A stretch of DNA of 58,616 bases, taken from Akkermansia sp. GTDB lineage: Bacteria > Verrucomicrobiota > Verrucomicrobiia > Verrucomicrobiales > Akkermansiaceae. The notes beneath the pieces are model-generated. The model was given only the letters and a program-made list of their open reading frames with translations. It did not search any database and was not told where the DNA came from. Below are positions 7,855 through 16,700 of the stretch, piece by piece. The position numbers and the translations under genes were made by a program. Within the stretch, counting starts at the first letter, position 1. The number at the start of each line of letters is the position of its first letter. Location: NCBI GenBank assembly GCA_017435365.1, contig JAFSFD010000046.1:1-58616 (forward strand), read 5' to 3'.

Positions 7855-9032
7855 TTAGAAGCTGCCGACTTGGATTTGCAGCACTTGCGGGCTGGCTTGC
7901 TTCCCTTGGTGCCGGTTTGGACGCGGTCGCTGTGCATTTCCTCGGGGCTGCGGTCGCCGAAGATGATGCCGAGGTCGCGGGCCGTGCTGACTACCTGACT
8001 GTCTGTGCTGACGAAACGGTGGTGGGCCACGGCTTCCTCAATTGGCACGTTGTCGATGTTGAGGCCGTTGAGCACCACAGTCTTGCCGAAGTCCTTCTTT
8101 TCGATGAGCTTCACGGCTTCCACACCGAAGCGGACACCGAGGATGCGGTCGAAGGCGCAGGGGGTGCCGCCGCGCTGGGTGTGGCCCAGCACGCAGTAGC
8201 GGGTTTCGATACCGGTGCGTTCCTGCAGAATCTGGGTGAGCTTGTTGCCGATGCCGCCGAGGCGTTCATCACCGTTTTCCTTGTTGTGCACGGTGACGAG
8301 CTGGCCGTTCAGGCGGGAACCCTCGGCCACTACCACGATGATTTCGCGCTGGCCGGTGGCCTTGCGGGCCTTGATGCATTCGATGACCTTGTCCAGGTCG
8401 TACTCGATTTCGGGGATGAGCACCACGTCTGCCGCAGCAGCGATGCCGCCGTACAGCGCAATCCAGCCGGACATATCGCCCATCACCTCAATCACCATCA
8501 TGCGCTGGTGGGCATTGGCGGTGGTGCGGATGCGGTCGATGGATTCCGTCACCACGGTCACGGCGCTGTGGAAACCGAAGGTGTAGTCGGAGTCGCTGCA
8601 GAGGTCGTTGTTGATGGTCTTGGGGATGGAAATCACGGGCAGGCCTTCCTCGGAGAGGAGGCTGGCGGTGCGGGCGGAGCCGCTGCCGCCGATAACGGCC
8701 AGGGCCTGGAGACCGAGGGCGTTGATGGTTTTCTTGGCCTTGGCCATGACCTCGCGGTCCACCTGGCGGCGGCCCACTTTGTTGGTGACAACCTTGAAGT
8801 TGCCGGTGCTGGTGGTGCCGAGAATGGTGCCGCCGTAGGCGCGGATTTTGTGTGTCTTATTGGGCGTGAGGGTTTCATAACGGCGGCCCCCTGCCACGGG
8901 CAGGAGGCCTTCAAAACCGTCATGGAAACCGATAACTCGCCAACCACGGCGATAGGCTGCAGAAACGTAGCCTTCAATCACCGCATTGATGCCGGGGCAG
9001 TCGCCGCCGGAGTTGAGAATACCGATAATCAT
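7851..9032 (-). CDS. Phosphofructokinase homologue with degenerate active site
   Basis: 393 aa, about as long as pfk1 plus a Lys/Ser-rich tail of roughly 20 residues (KPARKCCKSKSAASK). Overall sequence is a clear phosphofructokinase: GGDCPGIN, PKTI, HQRMMVIEVMG and GHTQRGGTP. However GGDGS is GGSGS (115-119), TIDND is TINND (139-143) and MGR is MGD (184-186). In E. coli PfkA these correspond to Asp103 (metal), Asp127 (catalytic base) and Arg171. F6P-binding arginines in HQR and ETR remain. Catalysis is probably lost or greatly reduced, so a regulatory or subunit role is possible. It lies 17 bases after the epimerase gene and overlaps the dac-like gene by 4. Confidence 0.85.
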   Translation of the reverse strand: MIIGILNSGGDCPGINAVIEGYVSAAYRRGWRVIGFHDGFEGLLPVAGGRRYETLTPNKTHKIRAYGGTILGTTSTGNFKVVTNKVGRRQVDREVMAKAKKTINALGLQALAVIGGSGSARTASLLSEEGLPVISIPKTINNDLCSDSDYTFGFHSAVTVVTESIDRIRTTANAHQRMMVIEVMGDMSGWIALYGGIAAAADVVLIPEIEYDLDKVIECIKARKATGQREIIVVVAEGSRLNGQLVTVHNKENGDERLGGIGNKLTQILQERTGIETRYCVLGHTQRGGTPCAFDRILGVRFGVEAVKLIEKKDFGKTVVLNGLNIDNVPIEEAVAHHRFVSTDSQVVSTARDLGIIFGDRSPEEMHSDRVQTGTKGSKPARKCCKSKSAASK

Positions 9033-9049
9033 GTTTTAGTATTGTTACG

Positions 9050-10240
9050 TTAAGCTTGTGTGGAGGGGGCGGGGATGGCGCCGAAATAGTGAGCGCAGCA
9101 CCACAGGGCGCGGGGGTGGTGGAAGAAGGATTTCCACATGGAGCCCTTCAGTCCGTTGGTGGTGGAGCCGTCCTGGTTGCAGTAGCCGAACCACTCGCCG
9201 TGTTCCTTGTCCTGCAGGTGCTCGAATGCCCAGTCGTGGATGCGCTGGTGCCACTCGGCGTATTTTTCATCGCCGGTCATGGTATAGGCCAGGCAGGTGC
9301 CGATGAGGGCTTCATCGTGCGGCCACCAGAACTTCATGTTGTGCCAGTACTCCTGCACCGGTTTGTTGTACACATCGGTGTAGTAGAGCAGGCCGCCGTA
9401 CTTCTTGTCCCAGCCGCGGGCCAGGGCCCAGTCAATCATCTTGCAGCCGATTTCGATGAGCTTCTTATCGCCGCCGCGGTAGCGGGCTTCCTCCAGCACG
9501 AACCAGCCGCCTTCGATATCGTGGCCGGGGTTGAGCACGCGCTCATCGAAGTGGTCGATGACGGAGCCGTCCGGCGCCACGTTTTCGAGCACGGCCTGGA
9601 TATCCTCGTGCAGGAAGAGGCGCTGCAGGTCATCGATGCAGCGGTCAATCCAGGCGGTGTACACACCGCCCTCATCGCCGAGGTAGCGGCGCATTTCCTG
9701 GGCGGTGACGAGCATAATCATGCGGCAGCCCAGGTTTTCGCCGGGGCGGTTGCCGGTGCTCTTGGGAGCCATCTTGCCGGGGGTGAAGAAGATATCGGCA
9801 AAGACGCCGAACCAGTTGCGGGCGCGCTCGGCGCTCTTCGGGTCGCCGGTGGCGCCGTAGTGGGCCGCCCAGGCAATGGCAGCGAAGCATTCGCTGTAGG
9901 CATAGCGGCGCATGCGGATGGGCATGCCATCTGCCGCCACGTGGAAGTACATGCGGTTGGCCTCGTGGTCCGCGCAGTGCTCTTCGAGGAATTTGAGGGC
10001 GCTTTCGGCGCATTCCATCCAGAGCGGATTCTTCTCGATGCTGTTGTAGCAGGTAAGGAGCATCCAGGCCATGCGGCCCTGTGCCCACACGTTCTTGTCG
10101 GTATCTACCAGGGTGCCATCGGCGGCGTAGCAATGGTAGAGACCCCCGTTCACTGTGTCCAGTGAACGGGGAAACCAGAACGGCACTACCTCATTGAGCA
10201 GCTTGTCTTTGTAGAATTCGCCAAGTGCTTTGGTATCCAT
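9050..10240 (-). CDS. N-acylglucosamine 2-epimerase (AGE/RnBP family)
   Basis: 396-aa cytosolic (alpha/alpha)6-barrel enzyme that interconverts N-acetylmannosamine and N-acetylglucosamine. The family pattern is clear: GGLYHCYAADGTLVD, KNVWAQGRMAWML, the NPGHDIEGGWFVLEEAR loop with catalytic histidines, KFWWPHDEAL, and EWFGYCNQDG near the end. It follows nanA by 21 bases, so the pair converts sialic acid to GlcNAc, replacing the ManNAc kinase/NanE route. Phosphorylation and deamination enzymes are not in the window. Confidence 0.92.
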   Translation of the reverse strand: MDTKALGEFYKDKLLNEVVPFWFPRSLDTVNGGLYHCYAADGTLVDTDKNVWAQGRMAWMLLTCYNSIEKNPLWMECAESALKFLEEHCADHEANRMYFHVAADGMPIRMRRYAYSECFAAIAWAAHYGATGDPKSAERARNWFGVFADIFFTPGKMAPKSTGNRPGENLGCRMIMLVTAQEMRRYLGDEGGVYTAWIDRCIDDLQRLFLHEDIQAVLENVAPDGSVIDHFDERVLNPGHDIEGGWFVLEEARYRGGDKKLIEIGCKMIDWALARGWDKKYGGLLYYTDVYNKPVQEYWHNMKFWWPHDEALIGTCLAYTMTGDEKYAEWHQRIHDWAFEHLQDKEHGEWFGYCNQDGSTTNGLKGSMWKSFFHHPRALWCCAHYFGAIPAPSTQA

Positions 10241-10261
10241 GAGGAAATGCGGGTTGGAGCT

Positions 10262-11188
10262 TTACTTGTAGATGGCCCAGTCGTAGAAGCCGATGGCCTT
10301 GAGCTCGCTCTTGAGGGCCTCGAGGGTGGCTTTGTCCTGCTTGCCCATGGGGAGGCGGGCCGGGCCGAAGTCCACGCCGGTCCATTCGCTCATGAGGTAC
10401 TTGCAGCAGCCCATGTAGCCCTTGCCGGCGATGATGTTGATCATGGTGACGGAGAGCTGCTGCAGGCGGCGGGCCTCAGCGAGGTCACCGGCGTCCACTG
10501 CCTTCATGATGTCATCATACAGCTTGGGGGCATAGTTGAAGGAGGAGCCCACGCCGCCCTTGGCACCAGTGGCATAGGCGCCGAGGAACCATTCGTCCAC
10601 ACCCCAGGGAATGTCGTACTTGCCGCCATCGTAGTTCAGGGCGTCCATGTACAGGGCCAGGTCGGGGTTGGTGAACTTCACACCCACAAAGTTCGGAATC
10701 TTCATGGCGCAGGCCTCAATCATCTTGCAGGGGTTGAAGCCCACGTGGGTGAGCACGGGGATATCGTAGAAGTAGAAGGGCAGCTCAGGGGCCCCGGAGG
10801 CGGCCACGGCCAGGCTGTCTACCAGCAGATCGATGCTGCCGGGCTTGAAGTAGCAAGGGGAGTTGCTGGCGGTGCCGGTGGCACCGCACTCAGCAGCGTA
10901 GGCGGCAAGCTCGCGGCCGTCGTACACGCAGTTGCCACCGGTGTGTACGATGACATCGATGCCGTACTTCTTGCCGGCCTCGCCCCAGGCGGCCATGTTT
11001 TCCTTGCGCTCGGTGAGCTGCATGTGGGCGGATTCACCGGTGGAGCCGGTGATGAAAACGGACTTGATGCCCTGGCTGGCCAGGAACTTGGCCTGCGCGT
11101 CCACTGCATTCGGATTGCAGGAGCCATCGGCATTCATCGGGGTGTGCGTAGCAGCACAGAGACCGTGAATTTTGAATGAGGTTTCCAT
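10262..11188 (-). CDS. nanA: N-acetylneuraminate lyase
   Basis: Cleaves N-acetylneuraminate to N-acetylmannosamine and pyruvate; 308 aa, class I aldolase of the DHDPS/NAL superfamily. Motifs: GSTGES (pyruvate-binding loop), FYYDIP-like FYFYDIP with the catalytic Tyr, and GVKFT with the Schiff-base Lys. The first ATG that fits the family is at 11188; an in-frame extension to 11272 has no family counterpart. It is the first gene of a five-gene operon (nanA, epimerase, pfk2, dac-like, pfk1) joined by gaps of 21 bases or less. Context points to use of host mucin sialic acid. Confidence 0.93.
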   Translation of the reverse strand: METSFKIHGLCAATHTPMNADGSCNPNAVDAQAKFLASQGIKSVFITGSTGESAHMQLTERKENMAAWGEAGKKYGIDVIVHTGGNCVYDGRELAAYAAECGATGTASNSPCYFKPGSIDLLVDSLAVAASGAPELPFYFYDIPVLTHVGFNPCKMIEACAMKIPNFVGVKFTNPDLALYMDALNYDGGKYDIPWGVDEWFLGAYATGAKGGVGSSFNYAPKLYDDIMKAVDAGDLAEARRLQQLSVTMINIIAGKGYMGCCKYLMSEWTGVDFGPARLPMGKQDKATLEALKSELKAIGFYDWAIYK

Positions 11189-11312
11189 ATCTGTAGTATG
11201 TGTTTTGTATGCGAGAAATAAGGAGGAGGGAAATCGAAAATTGCCCAGTGCTACTTTTAGCGCAAAGGGCATGATTTTTCAAGAATAATCTGCTGATTGG
11301 GTGGAAATAGGC

Positions 11313-11744
11313 TTATTTTTCCGACTTTACCCGCTTGAAGCGCATTTTCAGCTCGTCTTCCGGGCGGTTGCGCGCCTTGTTTTTCTGGCGGATGAATTCG
11401 CGGGCTTCCGGTGGCAGTTTTTCCATGATGTGGAAGTCGACGACGGCCAGGTCATCAGACTCGAAGGAGAGGCTGACGAGGTATTTTTCCTGATTGCGGG
11501 AGATTTCGATGGAGTAGGGTTCGCTTTCATCCTGCAGCCAGGAGTATTGGAAGGTGGCGCGGTAATTACCACCCCGCCAGCGGGCGGTGCAGTCAGTGAC
11601 TTCCACATAGCCCAGTTTGTTGTATTCCTGCCATTCGCCCTGCACGAGCTCGCGCGGGTTTTTGAACCAGCCCGGCAGCAGCAGGGCAGCGCAGGAAAGG
11701 AGAGAAATCAGAAACAGCAGGAGGATGAGGCGTATGCGGGTCAT
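11313..11744 (-). CDS. Small membrane-anchored protein
   Basis: 143 aa. One N-terminal hydrophobic segment (IRLILLLFLISLLSCAALLL) that could be an anchor or a lipoprotein signal (LLSC), then a soluble domain with alternating beta-like stretches and a Lys/Arg-rich tail. Family unknown. The start at 11744 is set by a promoter whose -10 box ends 10 bases before it, which excludes the longer reading from 11786. Divergent from gpmA. Confidence 0.7.
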   Translation of the reverse strand: MTRIRLILLLFLISLLSCAALLLPGWFKNPRELVQGEWQEYNKLGYVEVTDCTARWRGGNYRATFQYSWLQDESEPYSIEISRNQEKYLVSLSFESDDLAVVDFHIMEKLPPEAREFIRQKNKARNRPEDELKMRFKRVKSEK

Positions 11745-11754
11745 AACTGCTCTC

Positions 11755-11782
11755 AGTCTAGCATATTCTGTTTGTTTTGCAA
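11755..11782 (-). promoter_or_regulatory. Promoter of the 11313-11744 gene
   Basis: Minus strand TTGCAA (11777-11782), 16-base spacer, TAGACT (11755-11760). Only 10 bases separate the -10 box from the ATG, so the transcript should be nearly leaderless. Confidence 0.6.
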
Positions 11783-11813
11783 TCATTCTGTGCGTGAAAT
11801 CATCATTTCAGGC

Positions 11814-12488
11814 ATGAAGGAACTTATCTTACTGCGGCACGGGGAATCTGAGTGGAACGCAGAAAACCGATTCACCGGCTGGGCAGATGTGCCACTCTCT
11901 GCGGCGGGACGGCAGGAGGCTGCACTGGCCGGGAGGCGGTTGAAGGAGAGCGGCTTCACCTGCCGGGGGGCCTGTTGTTCCGTGCTGGTGCGGGCAGTGC
12001 ATACGCTCAATATCGTGCTGGATGAGATGGACTGCGCCTGGGTTCCGGTTCATAAGGACTGGCGGCTCAATGAGAAGCACTATGGTGCGCTGCAGGGACG
12101 CCACAAGGCGGAGGTGGAAAACGAAGCCGGGGCAGAACAGGTGAGACGCTGGCGGCGGGCATATGATTGCCCACCACCGGCCCTGCAACCCGGGGATGAG
12201 AGGCTGCCGAAACTGGATGCCCGCTACGATGCCATACCCCGGCATCTGCTTCCGGTTACCGAATCGCTGCTGGATACCCGCCTGCGGGTGAGGGCCTGCT
12301 GGGAGGAGCTTGTGCGCCCCCGGCTGTATGCAGCCGGTACTTTGCTGGTGGTGGCGCATGGCAACAGCCTGCGTGCATTGGTCATGCACCTGCGTGGTCT
12401 CACGCCCACCGGGGTGGAGCAGCTGGAGATTCCGACAGCGCACCCCTTACGCTTTGTGTTCGATGACGATATGAAACTGCTTTCATAA
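11814..12488 (+). CDS. gpmA: 2,3-bisphosphoglycerate-dependent phosphoglycerate mutase
   Basis: Interconverts 3- and 2-phosphoglycerate in glycolysis; 224 aa. Phosphohistidine motif LLRHGESEWN at the start, then NRFTGWADVPLS, EKHYGALQG, YDAIP near the substrate lid, and VVAHGNSLRAL carrying the second active-site histidine. Length fits the family (about 230-250 aa). The ATG at 11814 begins directly before MKELILLRHG; the much longer in-frame upstream reading is antisense to the neighbouring gene. The phage-derived block starts 54 bases downstream. Confidence 0.93.
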   Translation: MKELILLRHGESEWNAENRFTGWADVPLSAAGRQEAALAGRRLKESGFTCRGACCSVLVRAVHTLNIVLDEMDCAWVPVHKDWRLNEKHYGALQGRHKAEVENEAGAEQVRRWRRAYDCPPPALQPGDERLPKLDARYDAIPRHLLPVTESLLDTRLRVRACWEELVRPRLYAAGTLLVVAHGNSLRALVMHLRGLTPTGVEQLEIPTAHPLRFVFDDDMKLLS

Positions 12489-12542
12489 CGGAACGCAGAG
12501 CCCCCTGTGCGGAGATGGTTGACGCGGGGGAGGAGAAGTGCC

Positions 12543-13775
12543 ATGCTGTGCAGCATGGCGATACGAATGAAAGAATGGGGCATGCAGGCCTATCCCCGGC
12601 AAGGGGTGCACCTGCCGCTCAATGCGTTGAATGATTGGGGGCGCACCGGCCGGGCTCTGGGGCAGGGTGTGGCAGCAGCGGGGCAGGGCCTGGCCGCACT
12701 GGCCCCGGCCATTGAGCAAGTGGCACGCACCGGCCGCAGTGCTGATGCCGCCGCCATGCTGGATGAAATAGGCCGGGAGACGGTGGAGGAGTTGCTGGAC
12801 CTGCCCGTCCGGGATTGGGACTACAGCTGGCAGCAGGCCTATGCACCGCGGGTGCATGAGATGCTGAATGAATTTTCGGGTGGCGAGCGAGATGAAGCCT
12901 TGCGCCTGAGCGAATTGTATGGGGAGAAATATTCGCTGGAAGGTCGCCGCAGCATGGAACTGGAGCGGCTGCACCAGGCAAAGTCCCACTGGCGCAGACA
13001 GGTGGATACCGCAGTGCAGAGCGGTGATGCTGATTCCGCCCGCCAGTGGGTGGAGCAGGGGCGCGGAGTTTTCGTGCCGGAGTCGGAAATGCCGCAGGAA
13101 TTGGAGGCTGTTCAGAGCCGCAGCCTGCTAAGCCGGTGGCAGCAGCACCTGCTGCAGGACCCGCACACTGCCCTGGCAGAATGGCAGTCGCCCACTGCCT
13201 TGAAACCTGCCGGGCAGGCGGAGCTCAGTGCTCTGGAAAAGGAGATGCAGAAGACCCGCGCCGGATTGTTTGACCAGCTTGCTGTCCAGTTGGGCGCTTC
13301 CTTGGAACAGGGGGATGAACCGGATGCCGGGCAGCTGGAACGCGCTGTGGCAGCCGGGGTGCTGGCGCCTGAGCAGCTGGCACTTCTGCAGCAACCCCGT
13401 ACTGCGTTGAGCGTGGCAGAGTCCTGCAACTGGTTTCGCCGCATTGATGAACGCGCTGAGGCAGATGATGCTCGCCTGGTGGTGGATATTGCACTTGCTC
13501 CGCTGCCTGTGGAGCAGAAACAGGTGCTCCTGCGCCGCTTGCAGGATACGGCCGCCGTGCCTCAGCAGCGCCGGAGCCGCATGAGTCGTGCGCTCTGGAA
13601 TCTGTACCGCGCCGGGCGCTTCGGTTGCCCGGGTGATGAGGAGGCCATGCGGTGCCTGGGGCGTTTGCAGGAAGAAGCCTTGCGCGGCATGAACTCCTGG
13701 TCGGAGAAGGACTGTGAGCGCTGGCTGGAGACTTTCAGCCGGGCAGGGGAAGATAACTGGGTATGCTTTGAATAG
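12543..13775 (+). CDS. Phage-derived structural protein candidate, 410 aa
   Basis: A soluble, mostly helical, Gln/Glu/Arg/Ala-rich protein with no recognised domain. The ATG at 12543 is preceded by a good ribosome site (GGAGGAG, 7-base gap). Three further genes follow on the same strand: a 1711-aa protein, a terminase large subunit and a 42-aa membrane peptide. In T7-like podophages, the internal virion (ejection) proteins precede the terminase, so this may be a core or ejection protein. That role is inferred only from position and composition. Confidence 0.55.
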   Translation: MLCSMAIRMKEWGMQAYPRQGVHLPLNALNDWGRTGRALGQGVAAAGQGLAALAPAIEQVARTGRSADAAAMLDEIGRETVEELLDLPVRDWDYSWQQAYAPRVHEMLNEFSGGERDEALRLSELYGEKYSLEGRRSMELERLHQAKSHWRRQVDTAVQSGDADSARQWVEQGRGVFVPESEMPQELEAVQSRSLLSRWQQHLLQDPHTALAEWQSPTALKPAGQAELSALEKEMQKTRAGLFDQLAVQLGASLEQGDEPDAGQLERAVAAGVLAPEQLALLQQPRTALSVAESCNWFRRIDERAEADDARLVVDIALAPLPVEQKQVLLRRLQDTAAVPQQRRSRMSRALWNLYRAGRFGCPGDEEAMRCLGRLQEEALRGMNSWSEKDCERWLETFSRAGEDNWVCFE

Positions 13776-13789
13776 AAATGATTTGATTT

Positions 13790-16700
13790 ATGAATACTGA
13801 AACTACCATGATTGAACAGAAGGCGCCAATCCCGCTGGAATCGCTTTCTCCGCTGCCGGAGAGGAATGTGGGGCGCGAGCTGGAAAAGGGGCAGTACTGG
13901 AACCACCTGCTGACCGGAGACCTTTCCACGGTGCCGGAGACAGTGCGGCGCAAGGCTGGTGCTGCGGATGAATCCCTGCCGGCAGAAGAACGGGATTATC
14001 GCCTGGCTGCCAGTATCAACCGCTCCTGGGTGGTGGACCACCGGAACATGAGCCGGGAGGAAGTGAGTGCTGCCTGGCCGGATTTGCGGCGCGAAATGGC
14101 TGAGGAACTGGGCGTGGCTGATAATGAGAACGAGGTGTATGCCGGCTTATCCCTGCGGCACAGCGAGGAGCCACTGCGTGAACAGGTGCGCCGCTTGTTC
14201 CGGAGTAATTATGAGGCTGCGCTGAAGGGCGAGTCACCTGCGCTGCCGGAGCCTGCCGATGAGCGCCGCGTTTGTGAAACCGCCCAGGCGCACGCGCAGC
14301 GCACCCGTGAGGAGTATCTGCCGCTTGCAGAGTCTGTTTCCGAGGGCTGGTCGGCGCTCAAAGCTCTGGAGTCAGAGATGGTTTCTTTCCCGGAATTGAT
14401 TTCGGGCGCGCCGGGGCTGCTCCGGGCGGTGGATACACTGGCGGATATGGAACCGGATGAGCGACACAAGGTGTACGCCATCGCCCGCTCGTTGCCATCG
14501 GCAGAAAAATTACAGCCTGAGCCGGAGAGCCTGGGGCGTGCCTTGCTGCACGGCGTGCGCCGCGGTGCGGATAACCTGCGGCATTCCATGCTGCAGGGGG
14601 CGGGGCACATAGCTGCAGCGGGCGCGCACCATCTGGCAGATGCGTTTGACCTGCCGGGGTTGCACCGCGCGGCTGAATTCACAGACAAGCGCTTGCAGGT
14701 GCTGCATGAGCTGCGCGGGCTGGCTCATCATGAGGTGTTTCCCATTAAATTGGAGGATGAGAGCAGTTGCCTGGAGAGATTGGCGCTTGATGCGGCAGAG
14801 GCGGTTCCCGGAGCTGTCCTGTCCTTTGCTGGCGGGGCCGGTTTCGGCTGCCTGGCGCTGAGCGCTACCGGCGCGGCTGTGGCTGAGGCGCGCAAGCGCA
14901 GCCCGGAAACCAGCCAGAATCTGCAGGCGCTGGCCGGGCTTACGGCTGCTGCGTTGCAGACCGGAATCAGCATGGCGTTTAACCGCATCGGTGGTGATGC
15001 GCTTAACCGCACCATCAATAACTTTGCCAAAGCCCGCCACGCCGGCTTCAAGGGCTACTCGCTGGCCGCGCTCAAATCCCTGGGTTCCTTATCAGGGGAG
15101 GCGGTGGTGGATTTGCTGTGCGGAAAGATTTCGAGCTATGCAGAGCAGGGCCTGCAGGAGCTGGCCTCCCGGGTGGATGGGGTCGCTTCCAATATCAATT
15201 GGAAGGAACTGGGTACCTCGGAGTCAGATATCGATACTCAGCTGCGGGAGGCTGCCATGAACCTGCCGTATTACCTGATTGGGGCGGGGCGCGCGGCGCT
15301 GCATCATTTCCGCGCCCCTCAGGCTTTGCTGGAAAATACGGCAGTGCTGGAAAAATGGGGGATTGATGAAGCCGCGCGCCGCCATATTCAGGAGCAGCCG
15401 GATATCCATGCTCAATCGCAGGCTCTGAGTCAGGCGCTGTGCACCAGCCGCCGCTGGGGTGGTGCCGGCATGCTGGTGGAGGCTCTGCGGGCGCTGCGGC
15501 TTCTGAATACGGAGACCCACCGTGTGTTCAATGATGAGCAGGACGTGCGCAGTTTCCTGAATCTGCCGGCTGACAGCGCCGCCCGGAATGCCCCCGAGCC
15601 GCCGGAGCGCGATTTGAGCACGCCGGAGTCGCTTAAAGAGGTGAATCTGCTCATGAATGGCCGCAAAACGGAACTGCCGAATGCGCAGCAACTGGTTCCC
15701 CTCATCCGCCTCTGGGATGAATGGAACTTCAAGGCGCAGGGTGAGAGGATTCGCCAGGCGGAGAATTTTCAGGGACGCGCGATGCGATATCTCGAGTTCA
15801 ACAAGGATAAAAAGAAGGTACTGCCGCGTGAGTACCGGCTGGATGGCTATTATACGCCTTACCGCGCGGAGCTGGTGCGCCATGTGGTGAATGACCACAT
15901 GCAGGAAATCATTAACCTTTCATACCAATATCTGATGAATACGGAGTCGCTGGATAGTCTCCGCCATTCGTATAAGACGGAGAAAATAGCCCGGGCCCGC
16001 ACGGAGGCCAGGCGGCAGGAACTGCTGGGGCATTTCTGTGCTGCGCTGGAATCCGCTGTGCGCACGGGCGATGCAGAAACGGCACTGAAATCGTTCAGCT
16101 CGTACCTGGAAAAGAAGTACTCGGAGCGGCGCCGGTTGGCCACCCATGCCCCCACGTGGATGCGCAAGGCGCAGATCCGGGATTTTGAGAATGGGTATGA
16201 AACAGCATGCCGCAGGATATTGAAATACGACAGGAAGAAACCGCGCGAGCTGTGGGAGGCCTACCGTATCATGCTTGGTTTCCGGGCCTGTGCCGGGAGC
16301 CTGCTGGATATTATTCCGCATTCTGCCGATTTCCAGGAACTGCTCAACCTGGGGTACAGCCCGGAAGATTCGTTCACCCACCTGCTGCGGCGAGAAATGC
16401 AGGGGAACTACAGCGAGTCGGTGTGGAATCCGCAGAAACTGGGGGCGGCTCAGCGCAATGATGTAGACAATATGCAGCGCCTGGCCGGCAACAGGAATCC
16501 GGTGGGGCGCTACATGCTGCTCAGCGGGTACCCCATGGAGAGCAGCCCGGATGGCTCCGGTAAGACCTTGTGGCGCACGACCCGCCCGGATGGGACGAAA
16601 ACCCCGTGGTTTCCATCCCAGGCCATGGTGGTGAATTCTCTGGCCGGCAATGCCCGTACCTTGTTCCTGCCTACCGGCAGAGGCCTCCTGCTGGATAACA

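Noticed and set aside
11301..11813. N-terminal extension of the gpmA frame
   Set aside because: This stretch is antisense to the divergent small gene and its promoter; phosphoglycerate mutases begin at the RHG-containing strand.
13046..13273. Alternative overlapping ORFs inside the 410-aa phage-type gene
   Set aside because: Short, Gly/Ala-rich and without ribosome sites, whereas the long frame has a good GGAGGAG site.
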